Positions 15,577 through 24,315 of a DNA stretch of 37,847 nt are shown here, piece by piece (position 1 is the first letter of the stretch; every line of letters starts with the position of its first letter). Made by a program: the position numbers and the translations under genes. The notes below the pieces were generated by a model. The model was not told the DNA's origin. It saw nothing but the letters and a program-made list of their open reading frames with translations, and did not search any database. Source of the stretch: Bacteroides sp. GTDB taxonomy: Bacteria; Bacteroidota; Bacteroidia; Bacteroidales; Muribaculaceae. The stretch lies in assembly GCA_023663525.1 (NCBI GenBank), contig JAMPHF010000001.1, forward strand, positions 327,810 through 365,656, in the 5' to 3' direction.

Positions 15577-16458
15577 ATGAAATTTGTTTCACTATTTGCC
15601 TCAGCCATAGCAGTCGCATCCATCTTGAGCGGATGCAGCGCACTGAAAAAATCCGGCACAACCGTGACCGACCCCAATTCAGACGTAAAAGCAACAACCG
15701 TGTCAACCATATCATCCTACGACGAATCGCAGATAGCACCCCTGTTGGGAAGCTGGGCCGTCACTTCCATAAACGGCAAACAGGTGGTTGTCAATGGTGA
15801 CAATCATCCATTTCTGACATTTGAATCCATTCCTGACGCCAAGACTGCAATTCTCGTCATCGCATTCAACGGCTGCAACTACCTCAACGGATCGTGGATT
15901 GTCCGTGGCAACAAGCTGGAAGCCAACGGCGAATTTCTGTCATCGCTCAAAGCATGTCAGGATGCACCCTACGAGACTGCGATGAATCAAGCTCTGCACG
16001 GGGTGCAGTCCTACAACATTGTCAGTGACGATGTCATCAGCCTCAATTCGGCTGCCGGAAGCTCGGTGCTGACACTCCGCAAGCGCAACCTGTCGTTTCT
16101 CAACGGCGCATGGCAAGTCACCACAATACAAGGTACACCCGTCCCGTCCAACACTGCAATCAAAGTTGTGATTGACATTGACAACTGCACCATCCACGGC
16201 AATGCCGGATGTAACGTGGTCAACGGTTCTGTCGTGGTCAATCTTGACAAAGGTAACGGCATTGAGTTCAAGGATTTAGCGACTACCCGCATGACGTGTC
16301 CCGCAATTGCCACCGAACAGGCATTTCTGCTCGCGCTTGAGCAAGTGGCCACCTGCTCGGAAGGAGCTTCTTCTGACCAAGCCATAATGAAAGGCAGCAA
16401 CGGCCAACCGCTTCTGACACTGATCCGAATCCCGGCCGATCAAGTTGGAGAAGATTGA
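15577..16458 (+). CDS. Lipoprotein with two META (HslJ-like) domains
   Basis: The Met at 15577 gives a lipoprotein signal, MKFVSLFASAIAVASILSGC, with the lipobox LSGC and acylated Cys at 20. The upstream in-frame Met at 15517 would add 20 polar residues. The mature protein has two repeats of the META domain. The first (about 54-168) contains LLGSWAVTSINGKQV, then FNGCNYLNGSW; the second (about 178-285) contains LNGAWQVTTIQGTPV, then GNAGCNVVNGSV. The G-C-N motif is diagnostic of META/HslJ. HslJ is linked to novobiocin resistance and stress in E. coli, but function in Bacteroidales is unknown. It is likely anchored to the outer membrane. It has its own promoter with a palindrome at the start site. 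Confidence 0.85.
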   Translation: MKFVSLFASAIAVASILSGCSALKKSGTTVTDPNSDVKATTVSTISSYDESQIAPLLGSWAVTSINGKQVVVNGDNHPFLTFESIPDAKTAILVIAFNGCNYLNGSWIVRGNKLEANGEFLSSLKACQDAPYETAMNQALHGVQSYNIVSDDVISLNSAAGSSVLTLRKRNLSFLNGAWQVTTIQGTPVPSNTAIKVVIDIDNCTIHGNAGCNVVNGSVVVNLDKGNGIEFKDLATTRMTCPAIATEQAFLLALEQVATCSEGASSDQAIMKGSNGQPLLTLIRIPADQVGED

Positions 16459-16521
16459 GGGAAGTGTGTCAGATGACAGTTGTTAAACGATTACATAAAC
16501 GAAATTTAACACATCCATACG

Positions 16522-17712
16522 ATGCGAGCTATTGATTCCGATAAACTCATGCTCATCAGTGCCGAGGAGTTCGGTCTGAGGCTTGACAAGATAAGGTCAC
16601 AGATGGCAGAGCAGGAAATACCTGCCCTGCTCATCTCTGACAATGCCAACAAATATTATATCACCGGCCGTGTGTATGCCGGATTTGTCTACATCCCTCT
16701 TGACGGTCCGGTGATCTTCTTCATCCGCCGTCCGGTCGAGATGAAAGGAGATGGCGTGGTCTACATCCGCAAGCCGGAGGAGATTGCCGAGACTATCGGG
16801 CTAAACGTCCCGGAGGCAATCGGGCTTGAGCTTGACCTGCTGCCCTACTCGACGACCATGCGGTTGAAAGGGATATTTCCGCAGAGTGAGCTAAAGAACG
16901 CTTCAACCGTAATGCGCCATGCCCGCGCAAGGAAAACGGAATTTGAAATCGAAATGATACGCCGATCGGGAGTGAAGCATGTACATGTCTACAGCCGTAT
17001 CCCCCATCTCTTTCAACCCGGCATGACCGACCTCGGACTTCAAGTGGAGATTGAACGCGTCAGCCGTCTCGAAGGCTGTCTCGGTCAGTTCCGTATCAGC
17101 GGTGACTCCATGGAGCTATACATGGGCAATGTGCTCGTCGGGGACAATGCCGACTCTCCGTCACCCTACGACTTCGCCATGGGAGGTGCAGGGCTTGACC
17201 CCTCGCTCCCGGTCGGTGCAAACGGAACCCCGATAAAGCCGGGCGACACCATCATGGTGGACATGAACGGTAACTATGACGGCTACATGACGGATATGAC
17301 GAGAGTATATGCCCTCGGCGAAATATCACCTCTTGCTCTCAAAGCCCACAAATGCTCTATCGAGATCCACCATGCCCTCTGCGGGATGATGAAACCCGGT
17401 GTAGCGGCCAAGGATCTCTATGCCAAATCAGAGGAGATAGTCAAGACCTACGACCTCCATGCATACTACATGGGACATCGTCAACATGCCGGATTCATCG
17501 GTCACGGTGTCGGGATTGAGATCAATGAGCTTCCCGTAATCGCTCCCCGCAGCCGTGACATCATTGCGGACGGCAATGTCATTGCAATCGAGCCCAAGTT
17601 TGTCATTCCGGGGACAGGAGCGGTTGGCATTGAGAATACCTACGCCGTGTATTCCGACCATGTCGAATGTCTGACACCGGCACCGGAGGAGATTTCATAT
17701 TTCGATGTGTAA
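16522..17712 (+). CDS. M24-family metallopeptidase (Xaa-Pro aminopeptidase-like)
   Basis: A 396-residue cytoplasmic dinuclear-metal peptidase. The N-terminal creatinase-like domain (about 20-135) precedes a pita-bread catalytic domain. All five metal ligands are readable: D247 (IMVDMNG), D258 (YMTDMTR), H328 (GFIGHGVG), E357 (IAIEPKF) and E371 (GIENTY). Such enzymes remove N-terminal residues preceding proline. The N-terminal domain begins LISAEEFGLRLDKIRSQMAEQEIPALLISDNANKYYITG, normal for the family. Sixty-five bases separate it from the CCA-adding enzyme, so the two may be cotranscribed. Exact substrate (Xaa-Pro dipeptide or longer peptides) cannot be decided. Confidence 0.9.
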   Translation: MRAIDSDKLMLISAEEFGLRLDKIRSQMAEQEIPALLISDNANKYYITGRVYAGFVYIPLDGPVIFFIRRPVEMKGDGVVYIRKPEEIAETIGLNVPEAIGLELDLLPYSTTMRLKGIFPQSELKNASTVMRHARARKTEFEIEMIRRSGVKHVHVYSRIPHLFQPGMTDLGLQVEIERVSRLEGCLGQFRISGDSMELYMGNVLVGDNADSPSPYDFAMGGAGLDPSLPVGANGTPIKPGDTIMVDMNGNYDGYMTDMTRVYALGEISPLALKAHKCSIEIHHALCGMMKPGVAAKDLYAKSEEIVKTYDLHAYYMGHRQHAGFIGHGVGIEINELPVIAPRSRDIIADGNVIAIEPKFVIPGTGAVGIENTYAVYSDHVECLTPAPEEISYFDV

Positions 17713-17777
17713 CAAAAGTGCCGATGATGTCCAATGACACGACACCATCCTATTTTTCACCACACCAATCTGTGATA

Positions 17778-19205
17778 ATGCAGTCAATTGACAATATAGT
17801 AAAAAAAATTGACACACCCCTATACCACGCCATCGGCGACGCAGCGGACTCGATTAACCGTCCGTGTTATGCCGTCGGTGGGTGTGTCCGTGACTTTTTC
17901 CTTGAACGTCCGTCGAAAGACATTGACTTCGTGACGGTCGGGAGCGGAATCGAGCTTGCCGAGATTGTGGCGCAGAGGCTCGGTAAAGGCACATATCTGA
18001 ATGTGTTCCGCAATTTCGGTACCGCGCAAGTGAAACGCCACGATGTTGAGCTGGAATTTGTCGGAGCACGCCGTGAGTCGTATGACCGCCGGTCGCGTAA
18101 ACCCATCGTCGAGGATGGAACGCTTGAAGAAGACCTCAGCCGTCGCGACTTCACGATCAACGCACTTGCCATACGCGTCAACTGCATCGGCTTCGGGGAA
18201 CTCATAGACCTTTTCAACGGACTCGGCGACATGGAGAACCGCATACTGCGCACTCCTCTCGACCCTGATGTCACTTTCAGTGATGACCCACTCCGCATGA
18301 TGCGAGCCATTCGCTTTGCGACACAACTGAACTTCACAATCTATCCGGACACCTTTGAAGCCATCCGCAGGAATGTGGAGCGCATCCGCATCATATCGCC
18401 CGAACGTATCTCCGACGAGCTTATGAAGATCATGAAGTCGCCCAAACCGTCAATCGGATGGGAGCTTCTGTTGAAATCCGGTCTCCTGAAGCTGATATTC
18501 CCTGAGCTTGCCGCAATGAAGGGAGTTGAGGTGGTCAACGGACGCGGACACAAGGACAATTTCTATCACACTCTCGCCGTGCTCGACAAAGTGGCGGAAA
18601 AGAGCGACAACGTCTGGCTCCGATGGGCTGCCCTGCTGCATGACATCGCCAAGCCGGTCACCAAACGTTGGGACGAGCGGATCGGGTGGACATTCCACAA
18701 CCATAATTTCATCGGTGAGAAGATGATTCCGAAAATTTTCCGCCGAATGCACATGCCGCAGGACATGAAGATGAAATATGTGGCAAAGCTCGTCGGGCTT
18801 CACATGCGTCCCATCGCGCTGGTCGAGGACGGAGTCACCGACTCGGCTGTCCGCCGATTGATCCACGATGCAGACGATGACATCGATGACCTCATGATTC
18901 TGTGTGAGGCAGACATCACATCAAGAAACCAGGAAAAAGTGCGGCGTATGCTCGACAACTTTGCACTCGTGCGTGCCAAGATGGAAGACGTGAACGAGCG
19001 CGACCACATTCGCTGCTTCAAGCCACCGATTGACGGCACTGAGATCATGACCATATTCGGAATCCCCGCCTCCCCTATCGTCGGACAGATAAAATCAGCA
19101 ATCAAAGATGCCATTCTTGACGGTATCATCCACAACGACCGCGATGAGGCATACGAACTCATGCTGAAAGTCGCAGCCGAGCATGGTCTTTCTCCAAAGG
19201 TGTGA
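17778..19205 (+). CDS. cca: CCA-adding tRNA nucleotidyltransferase
   Basis: Adds or repairs the 3' CCA end of tRNAs. From the Met at 17778 the protein has 475 residues. The class II nucleotidyltransferase head has GGCVRD (34-39) and the metal-binding D48-x-D50 in SKDIDF, followed by EDLSRRDFTINALA and the RNA-binding segment DPLRMMRAIRFATQL. An HD domain follows with LLHDIAKP and FHNHNFIGEKM, giving the tRNA nucleotidyltransferase-HD layout common in Bacteroidetes. An in-frame Met pair at 17724/17727 would add 17-18 residues that do not resemble the family, so I prefer 17778. It follows the M24 peptidase on the same strand. Confidence 0.95.
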   Translation: MQSIDNIVKKIDTPLYHAIGDAADSINRPCYAVGGCVRDFFLERPSKDIDFVTVGSGIELAEIVAQRLGKGTYLNVFRNFGTAQVKRHDVELEFVGARRESYDRRSRKPIVEDGTLEEDLSRRDFTINALAIRVNCIGFGELIDLFNGLGDMENRILRTPLDPDVTFSDDPLRMMRAIRFATQLNFTIYPDTFEAIRRNVERIRIISPERISDELMKIMKSPKPSIGWELLLKSGLLKLIFPELAAMKGVEVVNGRGHKDNFYHTLAVLDKVAEKSDNVWLRWAALLHDIAKPVTKRWDERIGWTFHNHNFIGEKMIPKIFRRMHMPQDMKMKYVAKLVGLHMRPIALVEDGVTDSAVRRLIHDADDDIDDLMILCEADITSRNQEKVRRMLDNFALVRAKMEDVNERDHIRCFKPPIDGTEIMTIFGIPASPIVGQIKSAIKDAILDGIIHNDRDEAYELMLKVAAEHGLSPKV

Positions 19206-19289
19206 TGAATAACGCATGTAAAATATGTCCCGATTTTAGACTAATTGACGATAGCCTTTCAAATCTCCATATTTCAAATTCTACAATCC

Positions 19290-19664
19290 ATGTACTATAT
19301 AAGCAAACGTTTCGAGATCTCCGCATGTCACCATCTCAATCTCTCCTACGAAAGTAAGTGCTCTCACGTCCACGGTCACAATTGGATCATAACCGTCCAC
19401 TGTCGTGCCAAAGAACTGAATTCCGATGGCATGGTGGCGGACTTCAGCCATATCAAAGAGCGTGTCTGTTCCTATCTTGACCATGGTGACCTCAACGAAC
19501 TCCTCCCGTTCAACCCCACGGCCGAGAACATCGCCCGATGGATATGCGATCTTATCCCCACTTGCTACCGCGTTGACGTGCAGGAAAGCGAAGGCAACGT
19601 CGCGACATACATTGCAGACGACTCTCTAATTACCAATGTCTCAGAACTAAAGTCTAATAACTAA
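19290..19664 (+). CDS. queD: QueD, 6-carboxy-5,6,7,8-tetrahydropterin synthase
   Basis: Converts dihydroneopterin triphosphate to 6-carboxytetrahydropterin, the first committed step to queuosine. The 124-residue product has the zinc site of the family: SACHHL (His14/15) and HVHGHNW (His28, His30). The catalytic Cys24 is in SKCSHVHGH. DHGDLNEL and PTAENIA(R)W are typical C-terminal motifs. The Met at 19290 directly precedes the family start (YYISKRFEISA). queE begins 10 bp downstream, consistent with a two-gene queuosine operon. I saw no preQ1 riboswitch in the 84 bp upstream. Confidence 0.93.
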   Translation: MYYISKRFEISACHHLNLSYESKCSHVHGHNWIITVHCRAKELNSDGMVADFSHIKERVCSYLDHGDLNELLPFNPTAENIARWICDLIPTCYRVDVQESEGNVATYIADDSLITNVSELKSNN

Positions 19665-19674
19665 CGCCTCCCCC

Positions 19675-20256
19675 ATGAGCTATCGCGTCAACGAAATATT
19701 CTATTCCATTCAAGGAGAGGGCTATTTCACCGGCACTCCGGCTGTATTCCTCCGCTTCAGCGGGTGCAATCTGAAATGTAGCTTCTGCGACACGGATCAC
19801 AATCAATACAAAAGCATGACACCTGCGGAGATTATCAAAGAAATGCGTGTGTATCCGTCACGCCATCTGATCATCACGGGTGGCGAACCCTCCTTGCAGC
19901 TTGACCAATTGCTCGTAGACCTACTGCATGACGAAGGCTATTTCATACAAATTGAAACCAACGGCACAAATCCACTGCCGGAAAGTGTCGATTGGGTCAC
20001 ATGCTCACCGAAAGGCGACAGTTCGGGCAACTGCAACGTGAAGCTCCAATCCGTTGATGAATTGAAAGTCGTCTACGAGGGGCAAGACGTTGAAACCATT
20101 GCCTCAGCAATCCCCGCGATGCACTATTTTCTCCAGCCATGCGCCTCGCCACGCTATCAGGGAGGCTCAAACCTCAAGGATACTATCGCCTACGTCCTCT
20201 CTCATCCCCACTGGCGGCTGTCGCTCCAAACCCACAAGTTAATAGACATCAGATAG
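19675..20256 (+). CDS. queE: QueE, 7-carboxy-7-deazaguanine synthase
   Basis: Radical SAM enzyme that contracts the ring of 6-carboxytetrahydropterin to 7-carboxy-7-deazaguanine. The 193-residue protein starts NEIFYSIQGEGYFTG, then LRFSGCNLKCSFCDT, which carries the 4Fe-4S cysteines C31, C35 and C38. The TGGEPSLQ motif contacts SAM and TCSPKG lies further on. It is near the short end of the family. It lies 10 bp after queD on the same strand, the next step in the same pathway. The downstream hisF gene is separated by 100 bp. Confidence 0.95.
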   Translation: MSYRVNEIFYSIQGEGYFTGTPAVFLRFSGCNLKCSFCDTDHNQYKSMTPAEIIKEMRVYPSRHLIITGGEPSLQLDQLLVDLLHDEGYFIQIETNGTNPLPESVDWVTCSPKGDSSGNCNVKLQSVDELKVVYEGQDVETIASAIPAMHYFLQPCASPRYQGGSNLKDTIAYVLSHPHWRLSLQTHKLIDIR

Positions 20257-20356
20257 TAACATATACCATTCATTGAAAATAAAATAATCATGTCGTAGCA
20301 GTGTCAGTGTTACCAAAAACAAATCTCCGCACACGACATACTCTAAAAACTTCATA

Positions 20357-21115
20357 ATGCTTGCCAAACGTATCATTCCATGTCTTGACGTCAAAGATGG
20401 CCGCACAGTCAAGGGTATCAATTTCGTGAAACTCACTGATGTCGGCGATCCGGTGGAACTCGGCGCACGTTATGCCGCCGAAGGTGCTGACGAACTGGTC
20501 TTTCTCGACATAAGCGCAACGCTTGAGGGCCGCAATACGTTCGCCCAACTTGTCAGCCGCATAGCCGACCGGCTCAACATTCCATTCACAGTAGGTGGGG
20601 GAATATCGTCGCTCAGCGATGCTTCGCGGCTTCTTGATGCAGGTGCGGATAAGATTACCATCAACTCTGCAGCCGTCCGCGATCCCCATCTCATTTCCGA
20701 GATAGCCACGCGTTATGGAAGTCAATTTGTGGTCGTGGCCATCGATGCCCGGCTCACGGATGACGGAATCTGGCACGTCACCACCCACGGTGGCAAACGC
20801 CTCAGTGAACGCGAACTGTTCTCATGGGCGCGTGAGGCTGAGGAGATGGGTGCCGGTGAAATAATGTTCACTTCCATGAATCATGACGGCACACGCTCGG
20901 GCTATCCGTGTGATGTCTTCGCCCGACTTGCTTCTGAGGTCAATATCCCTATCATCGCTTCGGGTGGTGCGGGGTCGGTTGACGATATTGCGGAGGTACT
21001 GACTGCCGGAAAAGCTGACGCGGCTCTGGCTGCATCTATTTTCCATTATGGCGAGATCAGCATTGCGGAACTTAAAAATCAGCTTAATTCACGAAATATC
21101 CCTGTAAGAATATGA
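20357..21115 (+). CDS. hisF: HisF, imidazole glycerol phosphate synthase cyclase subunit
   Basis: Cyclase subunit that forms imidazole glycerol phosphate and AICAR from PRFAR with ammonia from HisH. The 252-residue TIM barrel begins [22 protein letters not shown] with the catalytic Asp11, and Asp130 is in VVVAIDARL. Phosphate-binding loops VGGGISS and ASGGAGS are both present. The stop codon overlaps the hisIE start by four bases (ATGA at 21112), so the two are translationally coupled. hisH and the other histidine genes are not in the window upstream, so this is a distal or separated his cluster. Confidence 0.97.
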   Translation: MLAKRIIPCLDVKDGRTVKGINFVKLTDVGDPVELGARYAAEGADELVFLDISATLEGRNTFAQLVSRIADRLNIPFTVGGGISSLSDASRLLDAGADKITINSAAVRDPHLISEIATRYGSQFVVVAIDARLTDDGIWHVTTHGGKRLSERELFSWAREAEEMGAGEIMFTSMNHDGTRSGYPCDVFARLASEVNIPIIASGGAGSVDDIAEVLTAGKADAALAASIFHYGEISIAELKNQLNSRNIPVRI

Positions 21116-21711
21116 CTTTTGACGATTTTAATCTTGAGAAATGTGCCGACGGTCTTCTGCCTGTCATTGTCCAGGACTCCGTGACACTACGCGTGCTGAT
21201 GCTCGGCTATATGAACCGAGAGGCTTTTGACATTACATGCGAGACGGGACACGTGACATTTTTCAGCCGCACACGCTCCCGCCTGTGGACCAAGGGTGAG
21301 ACAAGCGGACATTTCCTGGATGTTGTTGACATGTATGCCGACTGCGATGGCGACACTCTGTTAATAAAAGCCATCCCACACGGTCCGACTTGCCATAGGG
21401 GGACAACCTCATGTTTTGACACCCCGGCTGAGGAAGGATTCATCCGTTCGCTGTCAGCCCTCATCCAACGCCGCCACATTGAAATGCCCGAAGACAGCTA
21501 TACCACACGTCTTTTCATCAAAGGTGTGAAGAAAATAGCACAGAAAGTCGGGGAGGAAGCTGTGGAGTCGGTTGTCGAGGCTGTCGATGGAAACCGCGAC
21601 CGTTTCTCCTATGAGGCATGTGACCTGATCTACCATCTCCTTGTACTCGTCGAGCAGATGGGACTTTCCCTGCCTGAGCTTGAAAGGGAATTGCTGCGCC
21701 GCCATTCTTGA
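21112..21711 (+). CDS. hisIE: HisIE, fused phosphoribosyl-AMP cyclohydrolase / phosphoribosyl-ATP pyrophosphatase
   Basis: Bifunctional enzyme for steps two and three of histidine synthesis. The N-terminal HisI domain (about 1-105) has [32 protein letters not shown] and the zinc-site segment [10 protein letters not shown]...[12 protein letters not shown]. The C-terminal HisE domain (about 110-199) has [24 protein letters not shown] and [11 protein letters not shown]. The fused form is usual in Bacteroidetes. It overlaps hisF by four bases and ends before a long hairpin shared with the convergent symporter gene. Confidence 0.97.
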   Translation: MTFDDFNLEKCADGLLPVIVQDSVTLRVLMLGYMNREAFDITCETGHVTFFSRTRSRLWTKGETSGHFLDVVDMYADCDGDTLLIKAIPHGPTCHRGTTSCFDTPAEEGFIRSLSALIQRRHIEMPEDSYTTRLFIKGVKKIAQKVGEEAVESVVEAVDGNRDRFSYEACDLIYHLLVLVEQMGLSLPELERELLRRHS

Positions 21712-21756
21712 CGGCTTGCGCTATTCCGTAGGCAAGTACATGTGTTACTATACAAT

Positions 21757-21791
21757 GCAGGCCTGCATCTGTTTTTGAGATGCAGGCCTGC
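21757..21791. terminator. Bidirectional hairpin between hisIE and the symporter gene
   Basis: A perfect 14-bp stem, GCAGGCCTGCATCT (21757-21770) with AGATGCAGGCCTGC (21778-21791), has a 7-nt loop. Each arm includes the self-complementary GCAGGCCTGC. It lies between convergent genes and can serve both strands, although no long T run follows. Confidence 0.7.
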
Positions 21792-21832
21792 GTATCCCCC
21801 GTTGGGATCCGTTGGGCTGAGCTATCATAGAG

Positions 21833-23164
21833 TCACGGCTCCGGTGTTGCGGTCGAGTCACCGTATGTCTCCTTCACCAATGAAACACAGAATGCTCCAA
21901 TGACGAGAAGCACACCGGCGAGTACAAGCATGTTGACCTGACGACCGCCCAAAAGCGGAAGGATCACACCACCAAGAGCCGCAGCGCATATTTGGGGGAT
22001 ACAAATTGTTCCGTTGAAAAGTCCAAGATACGTTCCCATATTCTTACCGGAAATTGAATTGGTGAGTATGGTGAAAGGCAATGCGAGCATTGCAGCCCAC
22101 GCACATCCGATGAGAAGGAATGAGATAAAGAGGACATACTTATCAGTGATGAACAATGTGGAGATGAATCCAACCGCTCCAAGAATAAGACTCAAGGCAT
22201 ATATCAATTTATGGCTCTTGAAGCGCGGTATGACGATGGCCCAAAGCACAGACCCTACTGCCTGAATGGCAAAAAGGACTCCAACCCAGTTGCCGGCAGT
22301 CTGATATGCACCGGTGTCCGTGTCGGTTGTGCCCCATACAGTATCGGCAATTGCACCGGGAGTGTATGTCCACATATAGAGGAACGCCGACCAGCAGAAA
22401 AATTGCACGAGTCCGACCGTCCAGAATGTTGCCGGCGCATGGCGCAACAAGTGAAGCATTCCGCTTTTCTCCTCCTTCTGTGCCTCAGTGATGCCATGAT
22501 ATTCGGCATATTCTTTCGGAGGCATCTCACGGATGGTGGCAAAGCTGTAGATGACGCACAGAATCAGGACAGCGGCACCGATATAGAATGAATATGTGAC
22601 CGCATCAGGCACCTGACCGGCAGGGGCGAGATTGCTGACGCCGATTGCCGTGAGTGTGATTGGTGCGAGATAACCGACAAGACTTCCGGCATTGCAGAGA
22701 AAGCTCTGGATGGAGTAAGCAAGACCCTTCTGGCGTTCGTTGACCTGATCGCCCACGAGCATCTTGAACGGCTGCATGGCCATATTGATGGATGTGTCGA
22801 GAAACATAAGTGCAATAAATCCGAAAATCATCGCACCTCCAACCGTCAGACCAAAGCTACCGGCATTTGGTAGCAGACACATCACCACGACAGCTATTGC
22901 AGCTCCAAGCAGCAAGTATGGCAGACGACGACCGAGCCTGTTCCATGTACGGTCGCTCGCCGCTCCGACGAGTGGCTGCACAATTATACCCATGAGCGGC
23001 GGAAGTATCCAAAAATAGCTCAGCGAGTGTGGATCCGCGCCGAGAGTCGCAAAGATGCGCGAGATGTTCGCGCTCTGGAGCGCATAGGCTATCTGCACGC
23101 CGAAAAATCCGAAACTCAGATTCCAGAGTTTCATGAAGCTTTGATCCGGTTTATTCTTGACCAT
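21833..23164 (-). CDS. MFS sugar transporter, SLC45/maltose-symporter type
   Basis: A 443-residue inner-membrane protein with twelve predicted membrane segments. It starts KPDQSFMKLWNLSFGFFGVQIAYALQSANISRIF, the conserved opening of SLC45-type symporters. The MFS loop 2-3 signature is GAASDRTWNRLGRRLPYLL. These proteins import glucosides such as maltose or sucrose with protons or sodium; in Bacteroidales similar genes are annotated as maltose transporters. Substrate here is inferred from the family only. It lies downstream of nfo on the same strand with a 108-bp gap, and I see no consensus promoter in that gap, so readthrough from nfo is possible. Confidence 0.85.
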   Translation of the reverse strand: MVKNKPDQSFMKLWNLSFGFFGVQIAYALQSANISRIFATLGADPHSLSYFWILPPLMGIIVQPLVGAASDRTWNRLGRRLPYLLLGAAIAVVVMCLLPNAGSFGLTVGGAMIFGFIALMFLDTSINMAMQPFKMLVGDQVNERQKGLAYSIQSFLCNAGSLVGYLAPITLTAIGVSNLAPAGQVPDAVTYSFYIGAAVLILCVIYSFATIREMPPKEYAEYHGITEAQKEEKSGMLHLLRHAPATFWTVGLVQFFCWSAFLYMWTYTPGAIADTVWGTTDTDTGAYQTAGNWVGVLFAIQAVGSVLWAIVIPRFKSHKLIYALSLILGAVGFISTLFITDKYVLFISFLLIGCAWAAMLALPFTILTNSISGKNMGTYLGLFNGTICIPQICAAALGGVILPLLGGRQVNMLVLAGVLLVIGAFCVSLVKETYGDSTATPEP

Positions 23165-23272
23165 AAGTAAGCGTAAGTTTTTTGATATAATCTGTTTTTA
23201 TTTCTATATATTCTACATTATTGGTATCGATTGTGTTCACAGCAGCCACGAATACTTTTCTTCCCCGCGAGA

Positions 23273-24115
23273 TCACTCGATGAGCGCATAAAGCCGGCTG
23301 ATTTCCTCTGCCCATATTTCTTCATTGGGAGTTTCAAGGATGAGGGGAATGTTGTCGGTACGGGGATCGTTCATCAGCCTTCGCCAGAATGTTTCACCGA
23401 GTTTCCCGGTAAATAGCGAGGCATGTCGGTCAACTTTTGAACCGAGGGATTTAAGCGTGTCGTTGAGATGCATACCGCACAGATAGTCGCGACCTATGAC
23501 GGTGTCGAATTCTTCCCACATCTTGTCGTATGACTCATCGTCCACGAGATCATAGCCGGATGTGTAGGCGTGACACGTGTCGATGCACACTCCTATGCGC
23601 GACTTGTCCTCAACGCGATCGATGATTCGGGCAATCTGACCAAAGTTGTATCCGAGGTTCGTCCCCTGCCCTGCCGTGTTCTCGATAACAGCCTTCACAC
23701 CCGAAGTCACATCGAGCACACGGTTGAGCGATTCGGCAATGAGATCGAGACAAGCGTCCACGTCCATCTCACCAAGGTGTGAACCGGGGTGGAAATTCAG
23801 CATGGTAAGCCCAAGCTGGCTGCAACGGTTGATTTCGTCAAGGAATGCCTTTCGCGAGAGGGAAAGTTTCGTGCTGTCAGGCGAGCCGAGATTGATGAGG
23901 AAGCTGTCATGGGGCAGAATCACGTCCGGGGTATAGCCGAGATTGATGCAGTTTTCCTTGAAAGCCTCCGCTTCATCTGCCGGAATGGGTTTTGAGACCC
24001 AGCGCGAAGGATTGCGGGTAAACAGCGCAAAAGATTTCGCCCCGATCAGATGAGCATTAAGCGGGGCATGGCTGACTCCTTGCCCGACTGATACGTGTGC
24101 CCCGATGTATTTCAT
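23273..24115 (-). CDS. nfo: Endonuclease IV (Nfo), AP endonuclease
   Basis: A TIM-barrel zinc enzyme that cleaves DNA 5' to abasic sites in base excision repair. The Met at 24115 gives a 280-residue protein starting MKYIGAHVSVGQGVSHAP, the family's usual beginning; the longer frame upstream adds 25 atypical residues. Signature segments are NFHPGSHLG, IENTAGQGTNLGYNFG, GVCIDTCHAYTSGYD, GMHLNDTLKSLGSKVDRHA and ILETPNEE, containing the trinuclear zinc His, Glu and Asp ligands. A -7 box lies 41 nt upstream and the purA terminator lies beyond that, so it has its own promoter. Confidence 0.96.
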   Translation of the reverse strand: MKYIGAHVSVGQGVSHAPLNAHLIGAKSFALFTRNPSRWVSKPIPADEAEAFKENCINLGYTPDVILPHDSFLINLGSPDSTKLSLSRKAFLDEINRCSQLGLTMLNFHPGSHLGEMDVDACLDLIAESLNRVLDVTSGVKAVIENTAGQGTNLGYNFGQIARIIDRVEDKSRIGVCIDTCHAYTSGYDLVDDESYDKMWEEFDTVIGRDYLCGMHLNDTLKSLGSKVDRHASLFTGKLGETFWRRLMNDPRTDNIPLILETPNEEIWAEEISRLYALIE

Positions 24116-24155
24116 TGTTTTTTGAAAAGAAGTGTTGTTACGCATTAAATTTCCG

Positions 24156-24163
24156 CAAATATA
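24156..24163 (-). promoter_or_regulatory. -7 element upstream of nfo
   Basis: The minus strand reads TATATTTG here, an exact TAnnTTTG match 41 nt before the nfo ATG. The nearest TTTG (complement of 24188-24191) is 24 nt away, slightly longer than the usual spacing. Confidence 0.5.
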
Positions 24164-24234
24164 GCGAAAAATATGGATACATGTCCACAAATAGCAACAA
24201 AAAAATCCACCTCAATGCACAAAAACGCGAAAAA

Positions 24235-24260
24235 AACGCTGAAAAAAATTTTTCAGCGTT
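24235..24260 (-). terminator. Rho-independent terminator after purA
   Basis: AACGCTGAAAAA (24235-24246) and TTTTTCAGCGTT (24249-24260) form a long perfect stem. On the minus strand it is followed by a run of T residues before CGCG, as expected for termination of purA. Confidence 0.8.
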
Positions 24261-24315
24261 AAAGTTCATGGATGCGCGAGGAAATCCCTACGCACTCTTA
24301 TGCTCGGATAAATTT

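Noticed and set aside
19206..19289. Possible preQ1 riboswitch before queD
   Set aside because: No preQ1-I or -II core (C-rich loop with A-rich tail pseudoknot) could be found in the 84 bp.
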